A stretch of DNA of 64,000 bases from Heterobilharzia americana (GCA_944470555.2 OX104134.1:97272701-97336700); one strand, 5' to 3'; numbered from the stretch's first letter, positions 39,954 to 52,535 are shown. Translations and numbers: made by a program. The notes: generated from the sequence alone by a model not told the origin.

Positions 39954-40165
39954 AAACCTATACCCGTCGCACAAGAAGTGGCTATCGCGGCTCGGTGGTG
40001 TAGTGGATAACGCTCTGGCGTTTGAAGCGATCGCTCTCGAGTCCGAGTCCCGGTGGGAACAACATCACCCACTGGGAAGTAGATACACCCAGCTGACGAG
40101 TCCCAAATAGGACAAAATGCGCATCCTGGATTCCACTGCTAGCAACTGCCCATCATTACTAAAAG
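39807..40165 (+). mobile_element. SM-alpha-type SINE, full unit with tRNA-like promoter
   Basis: The unit starts at the inverted-pair centre and runs through CATCCGCATAGGAGCCCAT, CAACGACGGTGTAATACAAG, the tRNA-like box (GGTGTAGTGGATAACGCTC with GAGTCCGAGTCCC, 39998..40055) and a hammerhead relic (40085..40130), back to a second CTGGATTCCACTGCTAG. This head-to-tail order shows how tandem units relate to the cleavage site. Confidence 0.85.
40085..40134 (+). ncRNA. Hammerhead ribozyme relic, SM-alpha, single core change
   Basis: Core strand CTGACGA is at 40093..40099. Stem II is GTCC/GGAC with loop CAAATA. The second core strand is AAAA instead of GAAA. Short stem III closes a GCGC-like loop, with triplet ATC and stem I CCAG/CTGG. 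The G-to-A change lies in a CpG (ACGAAA to ACAAAA). It is expected to be inactive. Confidence 0.7.
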
Positions 40166-40207
40166 CAGTAATGATTCATTATTCTGACGAAATTCCTTTC
40201 GCTTTCA

Positions 40208-40211
<4 letters not shown>

Positions 40212-40248
<37 letters not shown>
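40212..40248. repeat. (TA)n microsatellite
   Basis: A dinucleotide run of about 37 bp lies just right of the SM-alpha unit. Confidence 0.95.
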
Positions 40249-40251
<3 letters not shown>

Positions 40252-43200
40252 TAATATGGTTTGTTCTCATGAGATCAATTTATTACTTACTTCTGGTTAG
40301 GTGAGCAGGTAGGCAGTTATATGAGATGCTAATAAAGCCAAGCGATTTTTATCATCTAGTCTGGGAAATCAAAGAAAAGAATCAAAAGATGTCACACAGA
40401 GTGAAAGTTTTTCGTATCATGTGATATGGGAGTTGGTTTGTAAAGCATATTATAACATTTTCAACCTTGTAGTTAAAATATGCAAATTTTCGTAGCTGAG
40501 GTGAATGATTTCGGTAGAGTTCGGTTCTTTGAACCAAATGCCATTTTTATCGACAAATCATCAATACAAGCTTCAGAAAGTTCTTACTGGTGATTTTATG
40601 AAGATAGTGTGGACATTATCAATGAAGCAGTTGCTTCAGAGAACGCAAAACCGATGGAATGTACTTAGCATTTTTCTTGCAAGATAATGATGATTTATTC
40701 TAACTAGTGATAAAATAAATTTTGAAGACAAAATAAAGAGAGGACTTAATCATAAGTTGAAGTTTTTAGTACTTTATCATAAAGTAGAACGTAAATGTCC
40801 AAAAATATACTATTTGCGAAATTTCCAAACTATCCATAAACTATATGCAGAGCTTGTTCTTTCAGTATATCTTCGTCGTATTACATCAGTCACATTTGAT
40901 CTGAAGATTTTCACTGTATTCTTTCGGTGCTAATGTGGCAGCACTATGTTATTGACAAAATACATTGATTTTTTCATAGCACTTTAATCTGGCTTGAATA
41001 TAACTGTTGATTTTAAAGGAATCATGGTCTTCTGTTAGCATGTTGAAATGAAAACCTAAAATTTCCATTCTGCTCTGCATTGTCTCACTTAGAAGGGTAA
41101 ACATGGTTGCCACTTGGTAGAACGAAAATAGGTATCAGTTTCCTCTCTAAGGTTACCACTTAACTTTTCGTAGTTTAATAATTTTACATGGTTTAAATGT
41201 GAAATCGTTGCACGTACTGAAGATGATGGATAGTTTCAGTCATAAGATGTCAACTGAGTGACCTTTAAAGGTTTAATCTGACTGGAGAGTATTTTATCTG
41301 ATATCAAAACGGCTGTGGGCACTTTTTCAATGAGGAGCTAGTTTATTTTCAGTCCGTAAGTCAGCTTAGAATTGGCGACATTCTTGAACTTCATTCACCC
41401 CATGATGTCAAAAAACTTCAAAATTTACTGGCCAGTATCGTTACTTAGTAAAAGCAATACCCATCCTTGTAAGGCAGGGTCCTTCATTAAACTGTTTCAG
41501 TTTTTCTCTAATATCACCTTTATGTAATCGGTCAAAAAACAGTCTTCTGTAACTGTATAGGCACTATGCTCAGTGTTTGGCCTAGTGAATGATTAAATTA
41601 AAGAACTTCTTGCGGATAAGAACACTTTTGTGGCATTATTACACGTTATAATTACATACATTATAAACCATATTTACCACAGTGAAGTACTTTCATGAAA
41701 AGATAAGATGTTTGTGCAATAGAAAAAGAAGTAATAATAACAGTAGTAGTGTCTTACAACAGACACTTGCAAAAATGTAAATTGCCGAAAAGAATTTATA
41801 GATCACAAGTTTTCATATCCACTCATAGACCAGTTCAGAATAACTTGAGCATTACTTCTGAGCCTCCAATTTTCAGAAAGCAACAATAATCCCAAAATTA
41901 TCTAACTGCAGTGAACGATGGTGGAGTTTAATCTTTCAAGGTAAAAGTTTCAAAGCTCACAACCTATCTTAATTTTTCATGTCTCACTAAACGCGGTGAA
42001 CGATTATCTGAATTATCACAGCTTCCAATGGGACTGTAACATAGTTAACAGTGCTCTAGTAGAAGTATCCTCCGAGTCTACACCGTTTACGTTAGAGAAA
42101 TTAGTGATGCTATAGTCAGGTTTTTCTGAATATCTTTAATCCAATCCTCATTTCAGCGTAGTTATAAAATATGAATTTATCAAAGGAATTTGAACTCGAC
42201 AATACACATATACATGTCTTTCGACTTTCTAAAACATTTCTATGAAATAATTCTGTTTTTTTTATCACGGACAGTCTGCACATTGAACGAACTGCTTGTC
42301 ATTTGATGTCTGCTTGGTATATGTGATCTGGTTCCACAAGTTGAATCAATAACTAAGCACTGAACTCCCCGATGACTGTCCTAAATAGTGTGGACTCAAA
42401 AGTCAGAGACTGCTAAGAGACATTTTGATAAGTAATGACAAACACGTAGCCTAAGAAAAGTACACACCGATGGCAGCTTTCAAAATTCCACCACAAACCA
42501 TACAATTTCATGTTATTTTGTTTGTTAAACGTGCCACTCAACAAAACAATACTATTTACTGCATGACATTTTGAACAGGATGATTTACTTATAGTCATAT
42601 TAAAAGTAACTGCACATTATGAAACCAGGGTTTTACAATTTTATTACTCCTCCTTGTTTTATGAAAAGCTCTATCATCCACTACAAAGGAAAAATGAAAA
42701 GAATGAGAAAATTAGATCTCACAGTTGGAAAACCTCATTTGGACTTTTATTCAGTCAATGATACGATTTTATTGTGCTACATGTCAAGCAAACGAATCTA
42801 TGTGAAATTTCGCGCCACCACAATATTCAAACTCTAATCTTGATGAATAACGCAGTTTCTAAAGTTGGCTTCACTTATTTTGATCCATATTTTTAATGTA
42901 CTGCAAATGAATGGTCTGCTATAGAATAATTATATGAACTATCGAATATATCAGTTGACCTGTTATTTGAAAAGTTGTCTGTGAATTTTATTGGTGGCAT
43001 ATTCGCCAAATGAATACTTATATGTCCCTTGTGAATAAAACAAAGTCATTTCCAACACCTTATCTTAAGTTACACCGAAAAATATAAAACGATAGAGAGG
43101 AAATCAGTGTATCTGTGAATGATCTAACAAGGTGTCATAAAGATTTAGTTGCAAACACTTTTACAGATAACACTGAACAGGAAGCCGATGGGTTGAAATC

Positions 43201-44314
43201 GTTATACTCCTTTGTCATAACTAGGATTTAAGTCATAATTACTAATTCGTCATTAAAACGTTCTTCATCTGTCTAAATTAAGTTTGAAGATGATCAAGTA
43301 AAAGATAGTGATCCAGTACAATGTACTGCTTATATCGCACACAACTAGTTTATTCATTGAAGTTGGCAAGAAAGGAAGATTTATAGGCATGCTTATCGGA
43401 CAGAGAACGAAACAAAAGACAGAAAACACGAATCCGTCTGTTCGGATGTGGGTGAACAAGAAATAATCCTCATAGTATGAATCGAAAAATGCCTAAGAAA
43501 AGCTTATACCAGGTCAGAGGTATATGAAATACGAAATTATTTTCACCTTCATATAATTGTCCGACTAATGACAATTCAATTTCATTCACAAAGTACATTA
43601 GATTTCGTTGTCCTCTAGTGATGATATTCTGTGAAGCTGTACAGTTCTTATAAAAGTCGTATTTCATTATTTCCCTACAGTATTTCATGTGTTATTTTTA
43701 AATTTCTATGTATATGTCATATACTTATGCCTTGAATATTCAAACTTGAGGATTGTCTTCATCAACTAAAGCAGTCAATGTCATAAACTTATTTCGACTA
43801 TAGAGAAAAGTTTTAACTATAAAGACAATTCACACATCCAAGACACTACATGTAAATGTGACCTTTCCACTATAAAAATGAACATGTAGAAATGTCAACG
43901 AATCAAGGCTAACTATAGCTAGAATGCATGAAATACTTCATCTGCACCTTGTATACAAACAGACAAAGAAATAATTAACAGTCATCGTGTTATGATAAAG
44001 ACGAAAAATAGCAGCTAGACGTAATGCTTCGTACTTACAGTTTAAACGAAATAGGAGTGAAATTTCTCTCAACTTTAAGGACGAAGATACGTTTCAGAAA
44101 GGCAATTTATCATGAACTGATCGACTTACATTAAAACGAATAATGATATTTATCTGTTATTAAGCCCTAATAACTTTATTGTATCCAGATAAAAATACAT
44201 CGAATGTGTTAAAACTTCTGTAAAATATTTCGAAGAATTTTATTCTTTTATGTCTTCCCAAAGTATAAGCAAGTAGCTTGATGCATTGATAGACAGAATG
44301 CTCTTTTTCAAGTT

Positions 44315-44500
44315 GGTATTCATCATGGACTTAAATCAGTTAGAGGAAATTGGAAACCTGGGAGCACTGGACAGATGTTTCATCTTAGTATGGAACCCTT
44401 AAGCAGTGGGCCCCACGACCCCACCAGGGACCGAACCCGCGGCCTTCAGGTTCCATGGCCAGCACGTTGCCACTGAGCCATGATGAACATCAACTTGACA
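44315..44500 (-). mobile_element. Family B SINE, degraded, head-to-head with the next unit
   Basis: The minus-strand unit has a tRNA-like box (TCAGTGGCAACGTGCTGGCC with GGGTTCGGTCCC). The ribozyme core strand has become CTTAAGGG. It abuts the plus-strand unit that starts at about 44505. Confidence 0.7.
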
Positions 44501-44504
44501 AATC

Positions 44505-44935
44505 GTTAAATCCCCACAAACACCCGAATTTAATTGAACGAGTGCTCATTGGTGACTAGCTTTGAGAGGTGATTCCCAAAGTTCCAATGAGAAGTCGTGA
44601 CCCGAGGGCAAATCTGGTGGCCGTTAGGACAAATACTCAACATCGACACAGGGTGGTGGTCTCACTACATCGTAAACTGACAGAAGTTGGAAGTATGGAC
44701 TGCTAGTCCCGACCGAGTGGCTTAGTGGTAACATACTGGCCACTGAACCTGAAGGTCGTGGGTGCGCACCGCTGAGGAGTCCCATACTCGGACGAAATAG
44801 CTGTCCAGTCCTCCCAGGTTTCCAATGTCCCTCCAACTGCTGTCAGTCCATTATGAATACCAACTTGAAAAAGTCTCTAAATCCCCATAAGCCCCCAAAT
44901 TCAATAGAATGCGCTTTTGTGAATATTTTCAAAGA
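44505..44935 (+). mobile_element. Family B SINE, the most complete copy
   Basis: In order it holds a left segment (AATGAGAAGTCGTGACCC), the TCGTAAACTGACAGAAGTTGG segment, a tRNA-like promoter (GAGTGGCTTAGTGGTAACATAC, about 44714..44735, with a B-box-like GAACCTGAAGGTCGTGGG), the hammerhead tract (44766..44811), the CAGTCCATTATGAATACC segment, and an end with AAATCCCCATAAGC. It is not SM-alpha: only the ribozyme logic and tRNA-like promoter are shared. Confidence 0.75.
44766..44811 (+). ncRNA. Hammerhead-type ribozyme candidate, family B, core intact
   Basis: Core strand CTGAGGA is at 44772..44778. Stem II GTCC (44779..44782) pairs with GGAC (44790..44793) around CATACTC. GAAA is at 44794..44797. 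A very short stem III surrounds AGCT, and GTC (44803..44805) is the cleavage triplet. Stem I GCACCG (44766..44771) pairs with CAGTCC (44806..44811) with two mismatches. All strictly conserved core bases are present. Weak stem I is the main doubt about activity. Confidence 0.66.
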
Positions 44936-45839
44936 TAGATACCTCGTTTTGCTGCTAATGTTAACCTGATCAAAGCAGTTAGCAGAAAGGAGATAACCAT
45001 CTATTAAAGGGAGCCTTTAACAGCTTGAAATTTTACCCCACTTCTTTCAGTGTTGTACCAAGAAATACTAAAAGTAATCTATCTTAAACTGACTGACTCC
45101 TCAATCGTTTTACTAAACAACGATGACTACGTAAACCTATCATATTAAGACAATTAGTAGTCTGTCATGATCCTGTATCCTAATCAAACTCCAATGAACA
45201 TAGTAAACAGTATAACCGGTAACTTAAATGACTGAATAATAGTTTACTTCATCAAGTTAACTATTTTAAATAGTTTAGCATAGAATGGATTCTTATAAAG
45301 GTATATGGTTAGTAAGTGGTACTAAAGTGAAAACAACCAACTGGTAGCAGCAATAATCCCTCAAAGGAGAGTGTTCTTAGATAAAAGAAATCAGTCGTAA
45401 TATCAGTTATTCACCCAGTAAATCAACAGATTTAATCCTTATAATACAGAATTCAGACTGAAATAGGTTCTTTTGAGAATAAATATAAAAAGGCGTATCT
45501 GATCTGCACTTTCAAGGATTTCTAGTCGTGCTAGATGGAAGATACATCAAGTGATCATTCAACATACAATTAATCAGTGATAATAAATATCCAGAACTAT
45601 GGGTTTCACGAATGTCATGACAAAAACTGAGCACCGAGTTCAATTTCATCTTTATGAAAATGCATTTTAATGTAATCCCAGCTTATTCAGAAAATCAAAA
45701 CAATATTCCACGTAAGAAGCTGTGGCTTACACAGTGAATTCAGAAACATCTCGTTTTGACTTTCTAAATAAGCTGGAATTTTACTGAAATATATTTTTAT
45801 GAATGAACAAAAGATAGCAGAAGTTAATATTAATTATGA

Positions 45840-46400
45840 ATGGTGTTTACCAGTGGAATCCAAAATGAGCATCTCGTCATTTTGAGGTCTCATCAGGCGG
45901 ATGTGCCCGTACCCCAGTAAGTTCTGTTTTTCCCACTAGGACTGGGACCTGGGACCAGCTGCTTCAAATGCCAAAGCGTTATACGGTAGGCCTCTCAGTC
46001 ACGACAGTCACTGATTGCGCTGTGGGCGTAGTATAGTTTGAATGCTACAGCTATTGATCTAATGGATAACGCCCAAGCAATTGAAGTGGAAGGTCCTGGG
46101 TTCCAGCTTTAAAAAGAAAAGAATCACTCACCGAAATGAAGTACGTCTGAAGTAGTGGAGAATATTTGTAGCTCATGTGGATGGTTTTGGGCGCAGTGTG
46201 TTCTCTGAGCTGGGTTGTTTAATCGTAAAGCTTTCATCGTTCTTCTAGATGATATCATCAGCACTAACTTCACTATTAAGCAACGCAGCTCAGAGAACAC
46301 AATACAACGATGAAGGTAGGTCTAGCTGTCTAGTTCGAAACAGGGCGGTACGCATGTTCTAGGTTCCAGTGTTAGCCACTAGCTGATAGTGGCTAATGAA
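45840..46400. mobile_element. Two SM-alpha-type SINE units, head-to-head
   Basis: A minus-strand unit (about 45840..46050) has CTGATGAGACC with a GAGA second strand, so it is nearly intact but inactive. A plus-strand unit (about 46040..46400) has a tRNA-like box GATCTAATGGATAACGC with GGTCCTGGGTTCCAGC. The second carries an internal inverted segment around 46200..46310 (CTCTGAGCTG and CAGCTCAGAG). Confidence 0.68.
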
Positions 46401-48834
46401 TTCGGTCTAAGTGATAATGGGAAATTACAAGCTATTATGTCTAAATAATACGACTTATTTCCAATGCATCTGCTCACCGTAATCATAAGTAGCAATAATA
46501 GTGCTAATAATAAATACCTTCGATTTAGGAAATTGCATTTTCAAAATGATGGTTATTTCCCAAATATGATGTGCGGGAAGCTAGATACCTCGGGATGAAT
46601 GATTTTTATGAAAACCATGCTATCCAAGTACCATGGGGAAAACAATGTTTGACACAATACATATTTAACATAACTGACAATCTACAGGATAGTTGGTAAC
46701 TGATCGATTTAGAAAAATCCATCACTAACTGAAATCATTCGAGTACAAACGAAAACCAGAAAGCATTGCTTATCTGTTTCCTAATGGTTGAGAAATTCTC
46801 AGAATTGCATATCAACAGCGCCATGTGAGATCCACTCACGGATTACTATGCACGTTAAGCTGTGAATCAACAAGGTGAGAGATTCCAGGTCATTGGCTGA
46901 ATAATGACGTATTCATCATAAGAGGTTATGGTATGGCTTTATTTATGCGTCAATAATTCTCAAGCTAGGATGAAACAGCTCTTCACCGTTCCATACAATT
47001 CAATAGTTTTCAACTTGATATTGGTTCTTTATGTGTTTTCTCATATTTTCGAAAGGTAAAACATACATAAGAACGCATCCACCTGAGCCTACATGTTGAA
47101 TGAGCTACCGGTCGAAGAACTTTATCACATCAAGATGAAAACAGCAGTAAACCGACTCCCTATATTGTGGGGGACTATTTTTATTTGTTAACCCTAGTTC
47201 GTCTTCTAAAACTATCACTTCTCACAATAATCCTCAGAATACTGATTGATCTACTAATAATTACACTCACTTTAAGGTTCTGAGGGTTTCTAGTTAATAC
47301 GGTATCGTTTTTCCGCAAAATTTTATAATTCTCTTTTATTTGTATTTTGTTTTGAGAACAATGACAACATATTGAGTAAAACAGAATTGTACATCAAAAA
47401 CTGAAATTCTATTATCAAATGAAGTTTCTTTCTATTGAATATGACTGAAATCCTAGACTCCAAATACCTTTAACCACACTAAAACAGACTGAAGATGCTA
47501 TTACATGTCCACTGTTGAGTAGAACTATACACATCGACTCAATATCTGCAACTTTAGAACTCTAAATAAACCCATGTGAAGAGAAGATACAAAAAATATT
47601 CTCGTAACATTCCTTTCTAACAGATCGTATGGTCTAACGGAAACTATTTTTCTTTGGATATCACCATACAGGTCCATTTCGAATATCGTGGTTCTTTCCC
47701 AGAATGTACATAAAGCATACAACAGTTTTAAGTCACTGAGTAAAAATTGGAGGTGTATGCACTCAAAAAGTACTGAAAAATTTAACCACAGCCAAAAATC
47801 CCCCATCTTCCAACTATAAGTGAAGATCTATTGCTTTCTAGTGTTTATCAAATCAGTGGATGAACAGGATATTAACTATTCCCGATAACAGGTAACACCA
47901 ATAAGCGAAAACAGTTAACATTGAAAGGAATTTTCAACAACTCTGAAGCGCACACCAAGTGATTCGTGATATCCAACGATATGTACAGTAATTTAAGATA
48001 CTGAAAGAATACTCAGGTGGAGATTCCTTTTGAGCTACAGTTATAGGAAGTTACATTGAAGGTCATGACTAATTTTTCATTGAAAGCATTACTGATTGCA
48101 ACTGTATCCCAGAGGAAATCTCCAGTCAAGCATCTATTCACTGAAGTGTATATATTTAGGCTGGAATACTGTTTCACTTATTTGAAGAATCTTAGAAATT
48201 CCCCCCGATATTAACCTCGTCCACTGTTCCATATTCTTATTAATAAAGTCAACAATGTAATTGTTTCTTAAAAGACAAAATTTAAAAAGAAATGTTTAAA
48301 CTCAGCTGTTTAAAATGCTGACTACAAGGACTTAAAGTAGCTTAACTGATAGGAAGGATTCCCTAAAAAACTTGGTCAGTTTTTCTATACAACATAATAT
48401 GTCTTCTAATATCATAAATCAGTATCTATGCTAACTTCGGACAGTGAACAGGAAATGAAAGTATAATAAGTATGCACTTCTGTCTGCATTTACTAACGAT
48501 TAGTCACTACTCAAAATTATTTGTGTTTGATGCGAATTTCGGTCAACTGAAGAAGTTTAATTACATCTTAGTGACTTAAAAGTTCTTTACAAAGTTGATT
48601 TTCAAAAATACCCACTAATTGTCGTTAGCAGAAGAACAAGTGAGAATTTAGAGGTTGTATAAGTAGATCTGTATTATTCCTACCCCTCCTCCCTCACATT
48701 GTCGCTTACTTGTAGAATGTAAAATACATTCTTGTACGACCTTTGGCTATCAGGTAACTTTTGAATCGATAAATGATATTTCTGTTGTTATTTACGATTG
48801 TAATGAACATGGCTTGGTCTAAAACTCTCATCGA

Positions 48835-49010
48835 AATTCCATATTATTAATATAGGTGTAAAACTTCGGCACCGTGGTAGAATTTAATTCCATAGTAGAT
48901 TTGTTCATTTGATTTACAACACACAGTGACCTAGTATTATTTACTTGATGACGCTTCGGGCATAAATTTTCATTACTCATAATCATATCAATGTAATAAC
49001 ACTACTTTCA
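48835..49010 (+). repeat. Family C interspersed repeat
   Basis: The tract GCACCGTGGTAGAATTTAAT...ACACACAGTGAC...GGGCATAAATTTTC matches 52536..52830 at about 70 percent by eye. It also recurs inverted at 55375..55620 and about 10190..10345. No coding sequence is seen. Confidence 0.6.
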
Positions 49011-49274
49011 ACATTCTATATTATACACTCCAGTTGATCTGCTTCGAAATTACCGCCACCCGAGTATCATTACCCCTTCGAATTCAGTCATATTGACAAG
49101 TATCCCCTAGGTTTGTAAAACTTGTAAATTCTAGGGTTCATGGGTAGTTATTACACCCTATTAATTCATATGCTTTGGAAGCATTTTTCCATGAATTTGT
49201 TAACGCAACAATTTTTCTGAATTATAAAAGTTAGTAACAAACTAAAATACTGGTTAAGTACTTTCAAAACTTAC

Positions 49275-50562
49275 GTTTGCACTCATTAGCAGATTCTGAA
49301 GTACCTCTTCCCCATGGTCGATCTAAGTAACCAGGTGAACAACGTTCACAGTCTGTTCCTTCAGTATTATGCTGACAGTCACACCTGAGAGGACCCCACT
49401 GTGATTTTATGTGACCATTTTTGTTTTTGTCATTATTATTTGTCACTGAAGGTGTCGTTTCAACGATTCGATCTCTAACACAACGGTTAGCATGTCCATT
49501 ACACTTGCATTGACCACCGATGGATAGATCAGAAAAAGCAAAATGAACTGGTACTTTATTCTTTGGTGTTTTTGAATAATGCATATCAGACTGATATGGA
49601 TGCTGAGACATATCCAATGTACCAGTCTCAGACAAAATATGATTTACGCCAAAACCACCATTAGTGCCACTACCGCCGACACGAAACACTTTCGCTGGTT
49701 TCAACAAACTAGGATTTAAAAATAAACCATTGGAATCATGTTGAATTTCATCTCGATAATCTGGAAACTGAATCAAACTGATTCTCAAGTCAGTCATAGT
49801 CATCCAATCAATTAAAGCTGAACTCCAAGGTTGTGTTGACGGTCGTCCAATAGTTGTGCTGAATGCGATAACATTTGATGACTGACCCAGAGAATCATGT
49901 GACTCTTGGGACTTCAGAGCAACACACAAGACTTCTTGTATGTTTGCTAGTGAGATTTGTGCATTGTGCTCATTACTAGTAGGTAGACGAAAGGCTCGAT
50001 AACAATCTGTTGAGAAATACTGCCATGGTTTCCAAGTCACACCAAAATCAGATGACTTGTACAACGCAATAGAATCCGGCAACTGACCACATGGTTGTAA
50101 AGAGATGTAGTATACTTCAAAACGTTTGCCTAACGATAAGGTCAGATTCACTGTATCCCCCGGTTGAACAGATCCTGAAATCCAACAGGTCTCATTATTC
50201 ATTTGATGTCTATCAGTTAGTAGATGTGTACCGAATTTCCCACCTGTATCACATACTTCACACTTCCGATGCCCCATAGTATAACTGCATACTTCTTCTG
50301 ATTGACCGAATTCTCCACAAGTTGAAGTAGCCTTAATCTCAGCATTTTCAGCAATATTTGTAAATGGTGGTGAACATTCTACGGCTTGACCTTTAGCGTA
50401 ACATACAGATCGTGTTGCCTCATAAACCACCTTCGTATTTGAATCTTTTTCTTCCACAGAGTGTTGTTTATTTAAATCAACATGTGAAATTATATCATTT
50501 GAATTTACGAGGATGAGTTGGCTAGAAAATACAATCAAAGTAATTATCCAAATGAGTAGCAT
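49275..50562 (-). CDS. Netrin, exon 1: signal peptide, laminin N-terminal domain, LE1
   Basis: This is the 5' coding exon of a secreted axon-guidance netrin. The open frame reaches a TTG at 50580, but the natural start is ATG at 50562..50560, which opens directly into a hydrophobic signal peptide (residues 1 to about 21). The LN domain follows (about 50 to 351), with netrin hallmarks LTLSLGKRFEVYYISLQ (140-156), LYKSSDFGVTW (167-177), WMTMTDLRI (253-261) and SDLSIGGQCKCNGHANRC (344-361). LE1 runs from C352 and includes CDCQHNTEGTDCERC (394-408). Sequons are seen at N123 and N139. The exon ends at a strong donor, C|GTAAGT, at 49274, in phase 1 after 429 codons. Two insertions relative to typical netrins are visible: a Gly-rich stretch near 276-339 and an Asn/Lys-rich stretch near 366-390 inside LE1. 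A single exon for LN plus LE1 also occurs in vertebrate netrins, as I recall. Any 5' UTR exon is unplaced. Confidence 0.94.
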
Positions 50563-50580
50563 AGTTTTATCTTTTCTCAA

Positions 50581-52530
50581 AATGTATGGTAGGTAATACT
50601 GTTCAGATAAAGTGTTCTTAAGTGTTTTCCAACTATTGTCAATATTAGTGTTACAGTCTTACTTTATATTAATACTGTTTTATGTATGCTTTTGTTGTTA
50701 TTGCTAAGGGCGAATTGATGCAGTGAGCATACTAATGAATTTTGCAGTAACAGGTGAGTGATTCTATACTTCACAAATAATTCTTATTCTTTGCAGAGAT
50801 GAGCAAAGAGTAAGGTAAACGAAACAATCTTTTTTGTTCAACACGATAGGTTGGATAAATAAATAAATAAATAAATAAATAAGGTCTTGGGATACAAGTC
50901 AACAACATCACCATCACCAATGTCGTCATTCGTCTTCATATTAAACGTTACACTTTCCCTAGTAGAAATGTGATTGGTTGAAAATTCAAATTCAGATTTG
51001 AACACAGTGGGTGGTTAAGATGGATAAAATCGATTATGATAGGATAAGACTAACTAGAGCAAGTTAGCCAATATATGCTTGTTATTGAAGTGTAAATTAG
51101 TTTACTGTCCTCCACTAATCACATTTCAATTAGGCACGCTGTGAGCAAACAAAAAATTATTAAATTATATAAATTGATTTAAAAATGTTGAACTCCAACA
51201 CTGTAGGCATTTTGTTTACCTACATACTGAGGGAATTCAAGATAATTTGATTTTTGTTTAACCAAATTTAAAAAGTAAAATACAGGAGTCACTGATAGTG
51301 ATATTTCTAGAGAAGAGCTTATACAATGACATATAAACACTGATGAAAACTTGTGATAATTTTCTTACATTCTATGAATTAAGCCTGAAACCCAGCATAT
51401 GTTTAGTAAGCTGACCACAGATTCACAAAACTGTATACCTGTAAGAGTAATGTTTAATATTAGGTGTTATAAAGCTGACAATCTAACGATGGGGTCCTGT
51501 GGGTGGTTCGTCCTTAACGTACCTGACCAACTGGAAGTTTATTGCTTTGTAAGGTATTTATACCAGCTAACAGCGGCGTTTACGGTGGTACTTACAACCC
51601 TATGGCTGTTTCATTTGCTTAATTCAGCTAATTAACAAGCAAGATGCAGAATAAATGAGGCGTGAAATCTAACCAATTAGAATAACTGAACTGGTTCACA
51701 GTAATCTAGAAAATAACTAAGTTGGAGAAATCAGAGGAAGTTACAGAGTGAGTTTTTTTCATACTGAGAAGCAGTTTTCCCATTTGAGGCATTCTATTGA
51801 ACACCTGTTGAAAATATAATTTCGTGTAGCCATTTTACATATTATTGATTGTCAATCAGCGAATAAGTGTCTTTTATGTAGGAAAAAAAAATTCATTACA
51901 GCTGCCCTAAGCCGTAATTGAAAAGGTTTAGGCTTTTATCTAAGAATATTAGGTTTAAACCTGAGATGAATTGAAAGTGTGGATTTTTCAAAAGTTATAG
52001 AACACGATAAAGTACCAATCAAACCTACCTTTATGGTCTTCTGGTTGAGTTCAAATTATTACGCAATCTACACTCAAATAAACCGTATAAAAAGGGAGCC
52101 GATAGCTCAGCAATAGAAATGGTTTATCGAACAACTCAATTAACTCAATGGGTTTTTTGTTAAGGTACTCATTCTAGAATTTCATTATTTGTGTAAATGG
52201 AGCTGAAAACCTAATTTAACGGATCTGGTGACCGGTATACAAAGAATCAAAATATTTTACTGTTCCATCTGTCCAAGGGGTAAGTTATCATTATTTTCTT
52301 GGGTATCCATTTGAAACCAAGTCATTTCTTTTTGAAAATGGTAAGAAAATAAGCTGCGTATTTGTCTCCATCTGATAAGTAAGACGCTAAATCACCACGA
52401 CTAAAACATTTATACTGAACAGGTGTGAAAATCTGTCTCCAAAAGACATTATAAAACGTGGAATGAACAGTCTTCATAATTCATTGTGCTAGGAATGATA
52501 TACTTGGGGCTATATATATTGAAACAAAAG
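50581..52530. other. Upstream region of netrin
   Basis: This should contain the netrin 5' UTR and promoter on the minus strand. The open frame continues a short way beyond 50580 without an ATG. A possible acceptor (TTATCTGAACAG, about 50605) could mark a 5' UTR splice. I see no convincing core promoter and no other gene. Confidence 0.4.
50870..50885. repeat. (AAAT)n short tandem repeat
   Basis: Five to six copies of AAAT upstream of the netrin start, at about 50857..50882. Confidence 0.85.
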
Positions 52531-52535
52531 TAAAA

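Larger units (their letters stand above)
22584..49274 (-). other. Netrin intron 1 (26.7 kb)
   Basis: The intron runs from the GTAAGT donor at 49274 to the AG before 22583 and is inferred from frame-consistent joining of exons 1 and 2. Apart from the SINE copies and simple repeats listed separately, I see no coding sequence on either strand. Open frames inside it are short and look random or repeat-derived. Long stretches (28000..29800, 30070..32470, 32730..38380, 40260..44300 and 46420..49260) are plain AT-rich DNA in which I see nothing definite. Regulatory elements may be present but cannot be recognised by eye. Confidence 0.85.

Noticed and set aside
39995..40060. tRNA gene-like sequence with A- and B-box motifs
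   Set aside because: It is the tRNA-derived promoter of an SM-alpha SINE; the cloverleaf is not complete, and many related copies occur across the window.
40505..40687. Plus-strand 60-codon open frame considered as an exon or transposase fragment
   Set aside because: No recognisable motif, no good splice sites and no supporting neighbour.
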